A stretch of 64,000 nt of DNA from an uncultured Acidobacteriia bacterium (GCA_903909435.1 CAIVVT010000061.1:62001-126000), one strand, 5' to 3'. Positions 29,712 through 38,553 are shown, counted from the first letter of the stretch. The notes: generated by a model from the letters alone, not told the origin. Translations and numbers: made by a program.

Positions 29712-30032
29712 TTAGTTGAAAACAACCTTCTGGTTGGTCCCGCCCAGACGAATCTCCTGGATCTTCATCTTGCCGGCTTCGGTGGTATAGCGAACCGAGG
29801 TGGATGAGAACTTGGAGTCAGCGGTCTCCATCTTCGCGGAAGCTTCAACCTTCTGTTTGCCCATCGCAATAGTGGCCTTGTCGCCGTCGATCGTCACTTT
29901 ATAGTCGCCGGCCTTGAGTTCCTTGCCCGCCACAACGGACGGTTGGAACAAGGTGACGTTGTAAGTGGCGGCGCTCGCAACCATCAGGCCGATACTCAGG
30001 AAAAGAGCAATAAGGTTCAAAGTTTTAGTCAT
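29712..30032 (-). CDS. Small secreted hypothetical protein
   Basis: This 106-residue protein has a clear signal peptide (NLIALFLSIGLMVASAA). A compact beta-rich domain follows, in which ELKAGDYKVTIDGDKATI and MKIQEIRLGGTNQKVVF are the most conserved-looking strands. The domain resembles a family of short secreted proteins seen repeatedly in Acidobacteriota genomes, with no known function. CAGGAG lies about eight bases ahead of the ATG. A promoter-like sequence sits immediately upstream, so it is probably transcribed on its own. Confidence 0.75.
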   Translation of the reverse strand: MTKTLNLIALFLSIGLMVASAATYNVTLFQPSVVAGKELKAGDYKVTIDGDKATIAMGKQKVEASAKMETADSKFSSTSVRYTTEAGKMKIQEIRLGGTNQKVVFN

Positions 30033-30052
30033 CGTGGACTCTCCTGTTTCAG

Positions 30053-30083
30053 ATTATACGCTCATTTCATCCGGTTATGGCAA
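30053..30083 (-). promoter_or_regulatory. Sigma-70-like promoter for the small secreted protein
   Basis: On the minus strand TTGCCA (30083-30078) and TATAAT (30058-30053) are separated by 19 bases. The -10 box is a perfect consensus and the -35 box matches 5 of 6 positions. The spacing is 2 bases longer than optimal. The predicted start would leave only a short leader carrying the ribosome-binding site before the ATG at 30032. Confidence 0.5.
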
Positions 30084-30089
30084 TAGACC

Positions 30090-30107
30090 CACCACTTTTT
30101 TGTGGTG
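30090..30107. terminator. Hairpin with T-rich flank
   Basis: CACCAC (30090-30095) and GTGGTG (30102-30107) pair around a six-T loop, and the plus strand then reads CTTCTTTTT. It lies between the miaA stop and the promoter above. On the plus strand it looks like a weak intrinsic terminator. On the minus strand, the direction of miaA, no U-tract follows. Confidence 0.3.
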
Positions 30108-30202
30108 CTTCTTTTTGCCAAGGTATGTTGTTGCTTCCCGGAGACTTGCGCCGGGCTTCCTCACATCTGTCGCGGCAGTAGTATAGACGTATGAGACAGC
30201 AT

Positions 30203-31168
30203 TTACGCCTGTAAATTGGCGAAGAATCGCCCTGTGACTTGTGTTAAATCGGAGCGGATCTGCGGGTCGTCCCCAAACCCGCCGACCCGGGTGGCCCCCG
30301 TTTCGCGGCGGAACCAGGTGCTTTGGCGTTTCGCGTATTGCCTGGTTGCGATGGTCGTCGCTTCCAGCGCCTGTTCCAGGGTAAGCGCCCCGCGCAAGAA
30401 CTCGATCACCTCTCGATAGCCTATGGATTCAAAAGGTTTTGCGTCCATCGGGACGCCGCAGGCCAGAAGCCCCCGCACCTCGTCCACCAGTCCGGCGGCG
30501 AAGATCTCGCGCGTGCGGGCTTCTATTCTGGCGTGCAGCGCCTGGCGGTCCGGCTCCAGGACGAACTTCAGCACGCTGAAGCCTTCCAGAGGCGTCCTGC
30601 CGTCCAGGAACACCTCAGTGGCGGGACGCCGGCTGAGGATGCAGATCTCCAGCGCGCGAATCAGCTTGTTCAGGTCGCGCGCGTGAATGCGCGACGCGGC
30701 TCCGGCATCCAGGCGCCGCAGCAGCCGGTGCAGCCGCCCCGCCCTACCTGATTCCAGGCGGGCCAGGCGCGCCCGCAGCGGCTCATCCCGCGAAGGCCCA
30801 TCGGCAAGCCCGTCCAGCAGCGCGCGCAGGTAGAATCCGGTTCCACCAGTGACGATGGGCAGGACGCCGCGTGCGGAGATTTCACCGATCGCCGCGCGGG
30901 CGCGGACGCTGTAATCTCCGGCCGTCGCCAGCTCTGACGGATCCAATATGTCCAATAGATGGTGCGGGATACCGCAGCGCTGCCCGATGGGCGTTTTGGC
31001 GGTGCCGATGTCCAGCCCCCGGTAAAGCTGCAGCGAGTCGCAATTGACGATTTCCCCCTGAAACCGCTGCGCCAGTTCCAGAGCGAGCGCGCTCTTTCCG
31101 GACGCCGTCGGCCCCACGACGACGATTAGCGGCGCACCCGAATTGCTCTCACCCTTCACCGCTCTCAC
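30203..31168 (-). CDS. miaA: tRNA dimethylallyltransferase
   Basis: MiaA adds the isopentenyl group to A37 of tRNAs that read codons starting with U. The 321-residue protein has the Walker A loop VVGPTASGKSALALEL near the N-terminus. NCDSLQLYRGLDIGTAK follows, with the catalytic Asp and the substrate-binding Tyr/Arg. HHLLDILDPSE comes next, then VTGGTGFYLRALLDGL, and the C-terminal RQYAKRQSTWFRRE. GTG 31168 is selected because GGAGG lies six bases ahead. TTG 31189 extends the frame but has no such signal. The gene is divergent from the TPR gene across 229 bases. Confidence 0.93.
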   Translation of the reverse strand: MRAVKGESNSGAPLIVVVGPTASGKSALALELAQRFQGEIVNCDSLQLYRGLDIGTAKTPIGQRCGIPHHLLDILDPSELATAGDYSVRARAAIGEISARGVLPIVTGGTGFYLRALLDGLADGPSRDEPLRARLARLESGRAGRLHRLLRRLDAGAASRIHARDLNKLIRALEICILSRRPATEVFLDGRTPLEGFSVLKFVLEPDRQALHARIEARTREIFAAGLVDEVRGLLACGVPMDAKPFESIGYREVIEFLRGALTLEQALEATTIATRQYAKRQSTWFRRETGATRVGGFGDDPQIRSDLTQVTGRFFANLQA

Positions 31169-31397
31169 GCCTTCCCTCCAGCCTTCCAATCTCCAGGCTA
31201 ACCGGATTGCCCGCGCGTGATGCGGCGGCCGGGCCTGCCATGCTCCGGCCTGCGCGACGCGCGGACGAAACCAGTTGAAACTGCGCCGCAGTCTCGCACA
31301 TCGGTTATATTAGTGAAAATACAGCGCGCCCGGGTGTCCACAGACGCCTGATGCCTTCCCTGGGAAGGATGCGTGTGGAACAAGGACGGAAGTGCCA

Positions 31398-33455
31398 ATG
31401 ACAAGGATCCTGCGGAATTTGGCCGTGTCGGCGATAGCGGGCGTGGCTGCCAGCGCGGTCCTGCTTGCCGGGCAAACCAGCGACCCGGTCAAGAATACCA
31501 AAGCGGCGGCGTATTACCACGCCACGCTGGGGCACCTCTATGCCGAGCTGGCTGCCCAGTATGGAGGACACGGCGAATACCTCGGCAAGGCCATCGAGAA
31601 CTACAAGCTGGCGATGAAAGAGGACCCGGGTTCGGCCTACCTGCCCTACGAACTGGCCGACCTTTACCTGCAGTCGGGACAGATCCGCACGGCCATTGCC
31701 GATTTTGAAGCGATCCTCAAGCAGAACCCTGACGACCTGAGCGCACGGCGCGTGCTGGCGAGGTTTTACGCCGCCCGCATCAACCAGACATCCCAGCAGC
31801 AGCAGCGGCTGAATGAGGAAATGGTGAAGACCGCCATTGTCCAGAACGAGAAGATCGCCCAGATGGCTCCCGACGACCTCGACAACTGGTTGCTGCTGGG
31901 ACGCCTGCACAAGCTGGCGAGCAATTCGCTGGCCTCCGAAAAGGCGTATCAGAAGGCACTGGACCTGGACCCGAACAATGAAGAAGCGCTGACCGGGCTG
32001 GCTCTGGTGTACGGCGATCAGGGTTTGAACGAGAAGGCCAGCATGCTGCTGAAGCGCGTTTCGGACAAGAATCCGAGCCTGCGCACGCTCACGGCGCTGG
32101 CCGGCGCGTATGAGCAGATGAAGGACTTCAAGGGTGCGGCCGAGGCCTACCGCCGGGCGCTCGACCTGAACCACGACAATACCGACCTCAAGCGCGCCTA
32201 TGCGCAATCGCTTTTCACCGGGGAAGACTACGACGCCGCGATGAAGGTCTTCGAGGAGATCTCCGCAGAAGAGCCCGGGGACCTGCTCTCCGCGCTCCGC
32301 CTGTCGCAGATCTACCGCCAGAAGCGCGACTTCGCGAAGGCCCGCGAATACGCCAACAAAGCGAATGCGCTCGACGCCGCGAATATCGAGGTCCGCTACA
32401 ACGAGGTCTCGGTGTACGAGGCGGAGGGCAAGTATCCCGAAGCGATCAAGACGCTGAAGGAAGTTCTGGCCGGCGTGCCCAAGAAGACCGATTCGCCCGA
32501 GGAGAAGCACAACCGCACGTTTCTACTGGAGCGCCTGGCGTTCCTGTATCGCAACTCCGACCAAACAGAACAGTCCGTCGCGACCTTCCGGGAGGTTGCC
32601 GAAGTGGACCCGAATTCCGGGTCAAAGGTGGGCGCGGAGATCATCGACACTTACCGGGTGGGCAAGGACTTCACCAGCGCCGCGCGGGAAGCCGCCGCGT
32701 ACTCCAAGCGCTACCCGGACGACCGCCTGATCAAAGTGATGACGGGCAACGTGCAGGCCGACCTGGGGCAGTTCAAGGAAGCGGAGGCGATCCTCAAGTC
32801 CCTGCTCGACGGGAAGAACGATCGCGACATCTGGATTGCAATCGCCCAGATCCATGAGAAATCGAAGAACTGGAGCGCCATGGAGCAGGCGATCGATGCC
32901 GCCGGGAAGCTCAGCGAATCGGCCGATGAAAAGGAAGCGATCGTGTTTCTGCGCGGCGCGATGTACGAGCGGATGAAGCATTTCGAGCAGGCCGAAGCGG
33001 AGTTCCGCAACGTTCTGAAGCTAAATCCCAACAGCGCGTCTGCCCTGAACTATCTGGGCTACATGCTGGCGGACCGCAATGTGCGCCTGCCCGAAGCTTT
33101 CGACATGATTCGCAAGGCGGTGGACCAGGAACCGACGAACAGCGCTTTCCTCGACAGTCTGGGCTGGGTCTACTTCCGCATGAACAAACTGGAAGAGGCC
33201 GAGGAGAGCTTGCGACGCTCTCTGCAGCAGTACGGCAACCGCGACGCGACGGTTTACGACCACCTGGGCGATGTCTGCCTGAGCCGCAACAAGCTGAAGG
33301 ATGCGATCAAGCAGTGGGAACGCTCGATCAAGGAGTGGCAGGCTGCGGCGCCCAGCGAAGCCGACCCCAGCGAAGTCGCCAAGATCCAGAAGAAGCTGGA
33401 AAAGGCCAGGGTCCGCCTCGCCTCCGAGCACGGCGCGGACAAGCGCGAGCAGTAA
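31398..33455 (+). CDS. Large TPR-repeat exported protein
   Basis: This protein of 685 residues has an N-terminal signal or anchor (NLAVSAIAGVAASAVLLAG). Tetratricopeptide repeats fill nearly all of the rest, about fourteen units. Clear examples are the region around LDLDPNNEEALTGLALVYGD and LKLNPNSASALNYLGYMLAD, followed by DSLGWVYFRMNKLEEAEESL, the last pattern being typical of the outer-membrane-associated TPR lipoprotein/BepA-like group. ATG 31398 is used; the upstream GTG at 31392 is in frame. A 15-base dyad (CCTTCCC T GGGAAGG, 31354-31368) lies in the presumed leader. The role is probably protein-protein scaffolding in the envelope. Confidence 0.8.
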   Translation: MTRILRNLAVSAIAGVAASAVLLAGQTSDPVKNTKAAAYYHATLGHLYAELAAQYGGHGEYLGKAIENYKLAMKEDPGSAYLPYELADLYLQSGQIRTAIADFEAILKQNPDDLSARRVLARFYAARINQTSQQQQRLNEEMVKTAIVQNEKIAQMAPDDLDNWLLLGRLHKLASNSLASEKAYQKALDLDPNNEEALTGLALVYGDQGLNEKASMLLKRVSDKNPSLRTLTALAGAYEQMKDFKGAAEAYRRALDLNHDNTDLKRAYAQSLFTGEDYDAAMKVFEEISAEEPGDLLSALRLSQIYRQKRDFAKAREYANKANALDAANIEVRYNEVSVYEAEGKYPEAIKTLKEVLAGVPKKTDSPEEKHNRTFLLERLAFLYRNSDQTEQSVATFREVAEVDPNSGSKVGAEIIDTYRVGKDFTSAAREAAAYSKRYPDDRLIKVMTGNVQADLGQFKEAEAILKSLLDGKNDRDIWIAIAQIHEKSKNWSAMEQAIDAAGKLSESADEKEAIVFLRGAMYERMKHFEQAEAEFRNVLKLNPNSASALNYLGYMLADRNVRLPEAFDMIRKAVDQEPTNSAFLDSLGWVYFRMNKLEEAEESLRRSLQQYGNRDATVYDHLGDVCLSRNKLKDAIKQWERSIKEWQAAAPSEADPSEVAKIQKKLEKARVRLASEHGADKREQ

Positions 33456-33529
33456 GCGACTGGTTGGTTTGGCGAACGTCTTCAGAGTGCGGCGTGGACG
33501 CTCGTGTCCAGGTTTAGTTTAGTTTCGGA

Positions 33530-33567
33530 TGCCGGCAGGAGTGCCGGCACTGCACGCTAAAGCGTGC
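33530..33567. repeat. REP-like double hairpin in intergenic gap
   Basis: TGCCGGCA (33530-33537) and TGCCGGCA (33542-33549) pair around GGAG. GCACGCT (33552-33558) and AGCGTGC (33561-33567) then pair around AA. Two tight GC hairpins in tandem in a gene-free gap of 221 bases are the form of REP/BIME-type dispersed repeats. I recall similar GCACGCTAAAGCGTGC units in Acidobacteriota and Planctomycetes intergenic DNA, but only one copy is in this window. It may also end transcription of the TPR gene. Confidence 0.5.
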
Positions 33568-33676
33568 GCCACACAACCTGAAGGCCAGATTAGGGTTACT
33601 ACGCTAGCGGTCTGTTTTGTAGGCAGGATCCGGCGCAGACGCTGCACTCGGTCCGCAGCCGAGTCACAATGGTGAC

Positions 33677-34144
33677 ATGCGGTTGTTACCTGGACTCGTG
33701 TTGTCATTCCTCCTTGTCTCCACGTTCACGGCGGCGTTTGCCGACGAGAAACTGGGGGCGCCTTTAACCGTCAAAGAGCAGACCCCGATTGCCGACCTGA
33801 TGGGCAAGCCACTGAAATTCGTGGGGCGAACCGTACAGGTCAAAGGCAAAGTGACTGAGGTCTGCCAGATGATGGGCTGCTGGATGATGCTCACCGACAC
33901 TGCCACCGGCGCCGCAGTGCGCATCAAGGTGAAGGACGGCGAGATCGTTTTTCCCAAGGAATCCGTTGGCAAGACCGCCGTGGCCGAGGGCACCTTCACC
34001 GAGACCAAACTGACACGCGAGCAGGCCGTCGCGCAGGCCAAGCACGAGGCCGAGGAGCAGGGCAAGAAGTTCGACCCGGCGACCGTGAAAGGGCCGATCA
34101 CTTCCTACCAGGTCGAAGGCTCGGGCGCGATTATCCAAGAGTAG
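33677..34144 (+). CDS. Secreted DUF4920-like protein
   Basis: This 155-residue protein has a signal peptide (GLVLSFLLVSTFTAAFA). A small beta-barrel domain follows at about residues 38-115. It contains GKPLKFVGRTVQVKGKVTEVCQMMGCWMMLTD, the DUF4920 pattern of an OB-like fold with a CxxxGCW motif that could bind a metal or form a disulfide. The C-terminal third is charged and helical. Function is unknown. The phosphatase-like gene starts 10 bases after the stop, so the two are likely one operon. Confidence 0.72.
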   Translation: MRLLPGLVLSFLLVSTFTAAFADEKLGAPLTVKEQTPIADLMGKPLKFVGRTVQVKGKVTEVCQMMGCWMMLTDTATGAAVRIKVKDGEIVFPKESVGKTAVAEGTFTETKLTREQAVAQAKHEAEEQGKKFDPATVKGPITSYQVEGSGAIIQE

Positions 34145-34154
34145 ACCTCACAAA

Positions 34155-35771
34155 ATGCGAACTAACCGTCGGCTTCTGCCTGTGGCCCTGCTGGCCGCAT
34201 TCTGCCTGCTGGGTCTGCCGGCCCAGACAAAACGTCCGGTGACGCCCGTCAAGAAGACAGTCCCGGCTGCGAGCGCGCGGCCCAAGCTGGTTGTGTTGAT
34301 CGTCGCGGATCAATTTCGCCAGGATTATCTGACGCGCTTCGCCTCCGAGTACAACGCCGGTCTGGCCCGGCTGCTCAACACGGGCGCGGTGTTTACCAAT
34401 GTGCATCAGGACCACTTCCCGACGGTGACCGCCGTGGGTCATTCGGTCACGATGACCGGCGCGATTCCGGCCGTCAGCGGCATCATCAGCAACGAATGGT
34501 ACGACCGCACGACCTCGTCGCTGGTGACCAGCGTGAGCGACAGTGCCGAGACGATTCTCGGCGGGTCCACCGGCACGGAGGGGGGTGCGTCGCCGCGCCG
34601 GCTATTGGTCTCCACCGTGGGCGACCAGTTGAAAATGAGCGGCCTCGGCCCCGCCAAAGTCGTCGGCATTTCCATGAAAGACCGCGCCGCCATCCTGCCG
34701 GCCGGGCATATGGCCGATGGGGCGTACTGGTTCGATCACAACTCGGGCCGCTTCGTCAGTTCCACTTACTACTTCAAGAGCCTGCCGGCCTGGGTGGACG
34801 CGTTCAACGCCAGGAAGGTGCCCGATACGTACGCGGGCAAGGTGTGGACGGTCACCGGCACGGGCAAACCGCTGTCGATGCTCGCTTCCGAGCCGGGGCG
34901 TTTGCTGTATGACGGCATCTACAACTCGGCCTTCGGCAACGATCTGTTGGAGACCTTCGCGGAGGCGGCCATCGATGGCGAGAAACTGGGGCAGAATGGC
35001 GGCACCGACATTCTCACGGTGAGCTTCTCGTCGAACGACGCGGTCGGCCATCGCACCGGGCCGGACTCTCCCGACGTGCACGACATCTGCCTGCGGACCG
35101 ACAAGGCCATCGGCGCGTTCCTGGAAGCGGTGGACAAGCAGGTCGGCCTAGCCAACACCCTGGTGATGTTCACGGCGGACCACGGAGTCTCGCCGGTGCC
35201 GGAAGTGAACCAGGCGCGCCATATGCCGGGCGGACGGCTCGGCAAGGCCGCGTCCCAGGCGCTCGACAAGGCGCTGGCCGACAAGTACGGCCCGGGTCAT
35301 TGGGTGCTCGCGGGGATGGAAGAGCTGATCTATCTGGATCGCGCGCTGATCGAGAGCAAGAAGCTGAAACTCGAGGATGTCCAGGAGACCGCCGCGAAGG
35401 CGCTGCTAGCCGTCCCGCACATCGATCGAGTTTTCACCAGCGAGGACTTGCGGCATGGCCGCTACAACCAGGACCCGATCGCGCTGCGAGTCGCCAAGGG
35501 CTTTAACGAACGGCGCGGCGGCGACCTGTATGTGGTCTTCGAATCCTACTGGCTGGCCGGCAGCGGCGCTTCCGGAACCTCCCACGGCGAGCCATTCAAT
35601 TACGACTCGCACGTGCCGCTGATCTTCATGGGACCGGGCGTCAAGCCGGGCCACTATCACTCGCTCGCGGCGGTTTACAATCTGGCGCCGACGCTGGCGA
35701 CGATGCTGGAGGTCGAACCGCCTTCGGGGGCGTTCGGGCGAGTGCTGGACGAGATGCTCGTGGCGCGCTGA
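34155..35771 (+). CDS. Secreted alkaline phosphatase-superfamily enzyme (PafA/NPP type)
   Basis: This 538-residue protein has a signal peptide (LLPVALLAAFCLLGLPAQ) and the fold of metal-dependent phosphomonoesterases and diesterases. VVLIVADQFRQDYL (~47-60) gives the first zinc-ligand Asp. HFPTVTAVGHSVTMTG (~92-107) carries the nucleophilic Thr in the PafA style. SFSSNDAVGHRTGPDS (~290) gives Asp and His ligands, FTADHGVSP (~335) the Asp-His pair, and TSHGEPFNYDSHVPL (~475) the last His. The length is typical of PafA. The Thr nucleophile and overall motif spacing favour phosphate-ester hydrolysis in the periplasm, perhaps for phosphate scavenging. Confidence 0.85.
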   Translation: MRTNRRLLPVALLAAFCLLGLPAQTKRPVTPVKKTVPAASARPKLVVLIVADQFRQDYLTRFASEYNAGLARLLNTGAVFTNVHQDHFPTVTAVGHSVTMTGAIPAVSGIISNEWYDRTTSSLVTSVSDSAETILGGSTGTEGGASPRRLLVSTVGDQLKMSGLGPAKVVGISMKDRAAILPAGHMADGAYWFDHNSGRFVSSTYYFKSLPAWVDAFNARKVPDTYAGKVWTVTGTGKPLSMLASEPGRLLYDGIYNSAFGNDLLETFAEAAIDGEKLGQNGGTDILTVSFSSNDAVGHRTGPDSPDVHDICLRTDKAIGAFLEAVDKQVGLANTLVMFTADHGVSPVPEVNQARHMPGGRLGKAASQALDKALADKYGPGHWVLAGMEELIYLDRALIESKKLKLEDVQETAAKALLAVPHIDRVFTSEDLRHGRYNQDPIALRVAKGFNERRGGDLYVVFESYWLAGSGASGTSHGEPFNYDSHVPLIFMGPGVKPGHYHSLAAVYNLAPTLATMLEVEPPSGAFGRVLDEMLVAR

Positions 35772-35825
35772 GGGCGATCCGCCGACTACTTGCGCGACTT
35801 GGGAGTCATGCTTCTTGGCGGTCGC

Positions 35826-36245
35826 TCACGCGGCCCACGGATTGACGACTTGAATCCCGCAGCGGTCGAAGTCAGTTGTGTTACGGGTTGAAAGAACGGC
35901 GCGATTCGAACAAACGATCGCCGCGATCATCGCGTCCATTTGCGAGATTGGACGGCCAGCAGCGCCGCGGAAGGCGACGATGGACGCAAACAGCCGGGCG
36001 GCTGCTTCATCGAACGGCAGAATACGGCCCTCGAACTGTTCGGTGAACATGCTCTCGACAGCAGCCAGCAGTCGAGTCCGGCGCTTGCCGGGAGGAAGCG
36101 CCTCGACACCATACAGAACCTCCGCCATGGTGATCGCGGTCGTGAATACGGAGGAGGGAGTCTGATCCGCCAGCCAGCGGAGCACCTCGACGGAAGGCGT
36201 GGGTTTGAGCGCTTCGGAAAGAACGTTGGTGTCGAGTACGATCAC
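35826..36245 (-). CDS. fitB: Type II toxin, FitB-like PIN-domain ribonuclease
   Basis: This 139-residue PIN-domain protein is a Mg-dependent RNase toxin of the VapC/FitB branch. VLDTNVLSEALKP at residues 3-15 gives the first catalytic Asp. AITMAEVLYG near residue 38 gives the acidic Glu, QMDAMIAAI near residue 103 the third carboxylate, and TRNTTDFD near residue 120 the fourth. GRILPFDE is typical of FitB. The ATG overlaps the antitoxin stop by four bases. Toxin-antitoxin order (antitoxin first) is canonical. Targets are unknown. Confidence 0.88.
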   Translation of the reverse strand: MIVLDTNVLSEALKPTPSVEVLRWLADQTPSSVFTTAITMAEVLYGVEALPPGKRRTRLLAAVESMFTEQFEGRILPFDEAAARLFASIVAFRGAAGRPISQMDAMIAAIVCSNRAVLSTRNTTDFDRCGIQVVNPWAA

Positions 36246-36490
36246 TTCGCCAGTTTCTGAAAACTGCGAATCGGTTCGCGTGCAGGAAGGTCGAGTTCGA
36301 CGCCGCCGAACGGCTCGACATACTTCCGGATCGATTGCGCGAGGTTCAGCGGCGGTGCGTGCTTCGCCGTTAGGCCGGCCCGCAGTATGACGCGAGCCTC
36401 CTCTTCCATGCTCCTGCCATGACTAGCCGCGCGGATCTGCAGTTGCGCTTTGACACGGTCATCCAGGCGTCGTATGGTGATGCTCGCCAT
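36242..36490 (-). CDS. fitA: Type II antitoxin, FitA-like ribbon-helix-helix protein
   Basis: This 82-residue partner of FitB opens with ASITIRRLDDRVKAQLQIRA, the ribbon-helix-helix DNA-binding region of FitA antitoxins. HGRSMEEEARVILR follows. The C-terminal half (PFGGVELDLPAR) would wrap around the toxin active site. ATG 36490 is preferred to the in-frame start at 36511, as it begins where the family does. RHH antitoxins normally repress their own operon through an upstream palindrome; I do not see a clear one. Confidence 0.85.
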   Translation of the reverse strand: MASITIRRLDDRVKAQLQIRAASHGRSMEEEARVILRAGLTAKHAPPLNLAQSIRKYVEPFGGVELDLPAREPIRSFQKLAK

Positions 36491-36915
36491 GGGCTCATGA
36501 TAGCACTGCAATCACTTGTCACGGTTACCCCAGACGACCATGCTCGAAATCGAACTGCCTTCGGAGAGTCGGATCGGTCTCCTGATCAGGTGCGGCCGGA
36601 TTCAGCCGGGGTCGCGCGGGAATAAGCCAATGGACGGGAAGCGCACTTGCACTTCCGATCAATCCTAATGACTTATCGTTCCCCAACGACCATGTGCAAA
36701 GCGATGACCCTGACCGACAATTCGAGATTGTAATGCGGCCCGAACGGCTGATGGGCAACTGCACAGGCCGCCAGCGAACCTGCGCAAAAGGGCCTCAGCG
36801 CGCAGTTAGGACGTTGCTTGATACAGTGATGCCATGGTTCTACGTTCGGCGCGAACTCGGCGATCCACCAAGGTGGCGTCCGTGGGTCTGATTCTGACGA
36901 ACCGGTGCTAACGAT
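36491..36915. other. Gene-free interval
   Basis: About 425 bases lie between the toxin-antitoxin pair and a lone TPR gene. Short frames exist on both strands, but none has a ribosome-binding site or recognisable content. The fitAB promoter must lie in the first 100 bases. I see no repeat or RNA gene here. Confidence 0.45.
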
Positions 36916-37947
36916 ATGTTCAATTGGTGGAAGAAGCACTTCCTTCCGCAGACGGGCGCGAAGCGGATCGAAGAACGGCAAGTGTCCGATAATCGGGTCC
37001 AAGCCCTAGTTAATAGACTCGCTCGCGAGGGGAAGGCCGCCAATATGGATGGCGAGCTTGAGTCGTTAAATGTCGCAGAACTGAGTTCGCACGAGCTTGA
37101 ATCCTGGTATCACCTCCGTGGTATTGCTGCGTTCAGACGTGGAGACCGGCAACTGGCGCATGCGCGGTTCGCTGAGGCTCACAGTAAGTTTCCCAGTTCC
37201 GCGACGATCGCCTTTTCGCTGGGGCAGGAATACGAATACAACGGCGATCCCGCGACTATGTTCGGGCTCTTCGACCGGTACCGGTTCCCCGCTATCCCTG
37301 CCAGTCACGCGCTCGCTGAGAGTCGTTACGCGTATCTTTGGGGCGATATCGGCAGGGCGCTCTCCTATGTCGAGCCGGTTCTTGAAATGCACTTCAAGCT
37401 TGGCCTGGCGGATGACATGTTTCTGCATATGCGGGGGATGCCATTCTTCAGTCAGACCTGGGACTACCTCGCGGCTTACTATGAACTTCGAGGAGACTTG
37501 AGTGCCCTGGAAGCCATTACGGAACGCGCCGCATCGAGGTTGAAGGATTATGATGTCTCAGCTCAGAAGCGCTTTCTGGAATCGTTACGCACAGGCGATT
37601 TTTCGCAATATTCGGCTACACCGAATTACGGCACGGCCTCAGAGCGTGCAAGAGCTGCCGTGATCCTCACACAGCACTCCGCGACCTTGGACGGCGCGAA
37701 CAGTTTCCTCGATGCGGTTCAGTTTTCTGCCCGTGACTTCCCTTGGTTGAGCGACGTGGTTCTACTCGCCCGATGTGAAGCCGCCCACCGCCTAGATCCG
37801 GCTGTAGAGCCTGCACTCATTGACAGCTTCTTCACGCGCCAGCCACTTCTTTTTGAACCTGATCACGCGTTGAATTTCCGCGTGCTTGCATATCAGGAGT
37901 ATTTGAAGCAACTGTACCAATCCCGCCGTCGATTGCAGGCTGCCTGA
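36916..37947 (+). CDS. TPR-like hypothetical protein
   Basis: This 343-residue soluble protein has no signal peptide. Helical repeats of TPR character lie at about residues 55-200 (LESWYHLRGIAAFRRGDRQLAHARFAEAH and TIAFSLGQEYEYNGDPATMF). The C-terminal half is helical without a recognised domain. The A+T content is higher and the codon use less GC-biased than in the flanking genes, hinting at separate origin. It is isolated, with gene-poor DNA on both sides. No function can be proposed beyond protein-protein contact. Confidence 0.65.
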   Translation: MFNWWKKHFLPQTGAKRIEERQVSDNRVQALVNRLAREGKAANMDGELESLNVAELSSHELESWYHLRGIAAFRRGDRQLAHARFAEAHSKFPSSATIAFSLGQEYEYNGDPATMFGLFDRYRFPAIPASHALAESRYAYLWGDIGRALSYVEPVLEMHFKLGLADDMFLHMRGMPFFSQTWDYLAAYYELRGDLSALEAITERAASRLKDYDVSAQKRFLESLRTGDFSQYSATPNYGTASERARAAVILTQHSATLDGANSFLDAVQFSARDFPWLSDVVLLARCEAAHRLDPAVEPALIDSFFTRQPLLFEPDHALNFRVLAYQEYLKQLYQSRRRLQAA

Positions 37948-38553
37948 ATGGCTCTGACTTCGACTGTAGCCGCAGTCCTTAAACCGTGACCCTGTTCCGG
38001 TCGGAAAACCGGCTTACCGTTAACTTGCCTCTCGCCCCAAAGGCCAAACGGTCAATTATGACGGTTGTTCCTCCCAAGCCATTCATTATAAAGAGGATAC
38101 TTTTCAAAACCGTCACAGCTGACCGTTCTGGATTCTGGCCCGATCGCGCCGAGCCACCCCGCGCAGAATGATCGTCGCCGAGACGCGTGAGCACCTCCAC
38201 GCCAAACTAGCAGCAGGCATGTTTGGCGTGGAGGTGAATTCCGCGCATCCACCCTCGCTCGCTCAAGTCATCGAAAAGCGGCTGGCGAGCGAACTGGACG
38301 GTCTCGTGTTGCTCGAACCGTCTTGTCGCTGTCGACCTGACTTCTCTACAACACCCCTGTCATTTCAACCTCACGCCTCTTGCCAGCTGCCGAGTCAAGG
38401 CAGGGGCGAGCAAGTAGGTCCGGTGTTCGGCTCAATGCCGGCGGCACGGTGAGCGTGGACGTCGCACTGCAAATCGAATCGTTTCCTCGAGATCCTCGTG
38501 AACACCGCCGCGCCCCGAGACGGGGCCCGTCTGGCGTGGCAGGCAATCCCGGG
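37948..38553. other. Gene-poor interval before the polyketide synthase operon
   Basis: About 606 bases separate the TPR gene from the last gene of the polyketide operon. A frame at 38168-38452 lacks a ribosome-binding site, and its 5' part is made by the strong inverted repeat listed separately, so I do not call it a gene. A short dyad (CCGGT/ACCGG, 37997-38012) is also present. Composition is mixed. The region probably contains the end of the polyketide transcript. Confidence 0.5.
38192..38236. repeat. Perfect 16-base inverted repeat, 13-base loop
   Basis: CACCTCCACGCCAAAC (38192-38207) is followed after 13 bases by its exact reverse complement (38221-38236). A perfect 16-base stem is far beyond chance at this spacing. 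There is no T-run after it on either strand. It could be a strong RNA hairpin at the end of the polyketide operon, a transposon-end relic, or a recombination site. Confidence 0.7.

Noticed and set aside
31305-32510. 401-codon minus-strand frame inside the large TPR gene
   Set aside because: Antisense shadow; the plus strand encodes regular TPR repeats.
36525-36764. 79-codon frame upstream of fitA
   Set aside because: No family content, no Shine-Dalgarno, and poor amino-acid composition for a real protein.
38168-38452. 94-codon frame beside the PKS operon
   Set aside because: No ribosome-binding site, and its first third is formed by the inverted repeat at 38192-38236.
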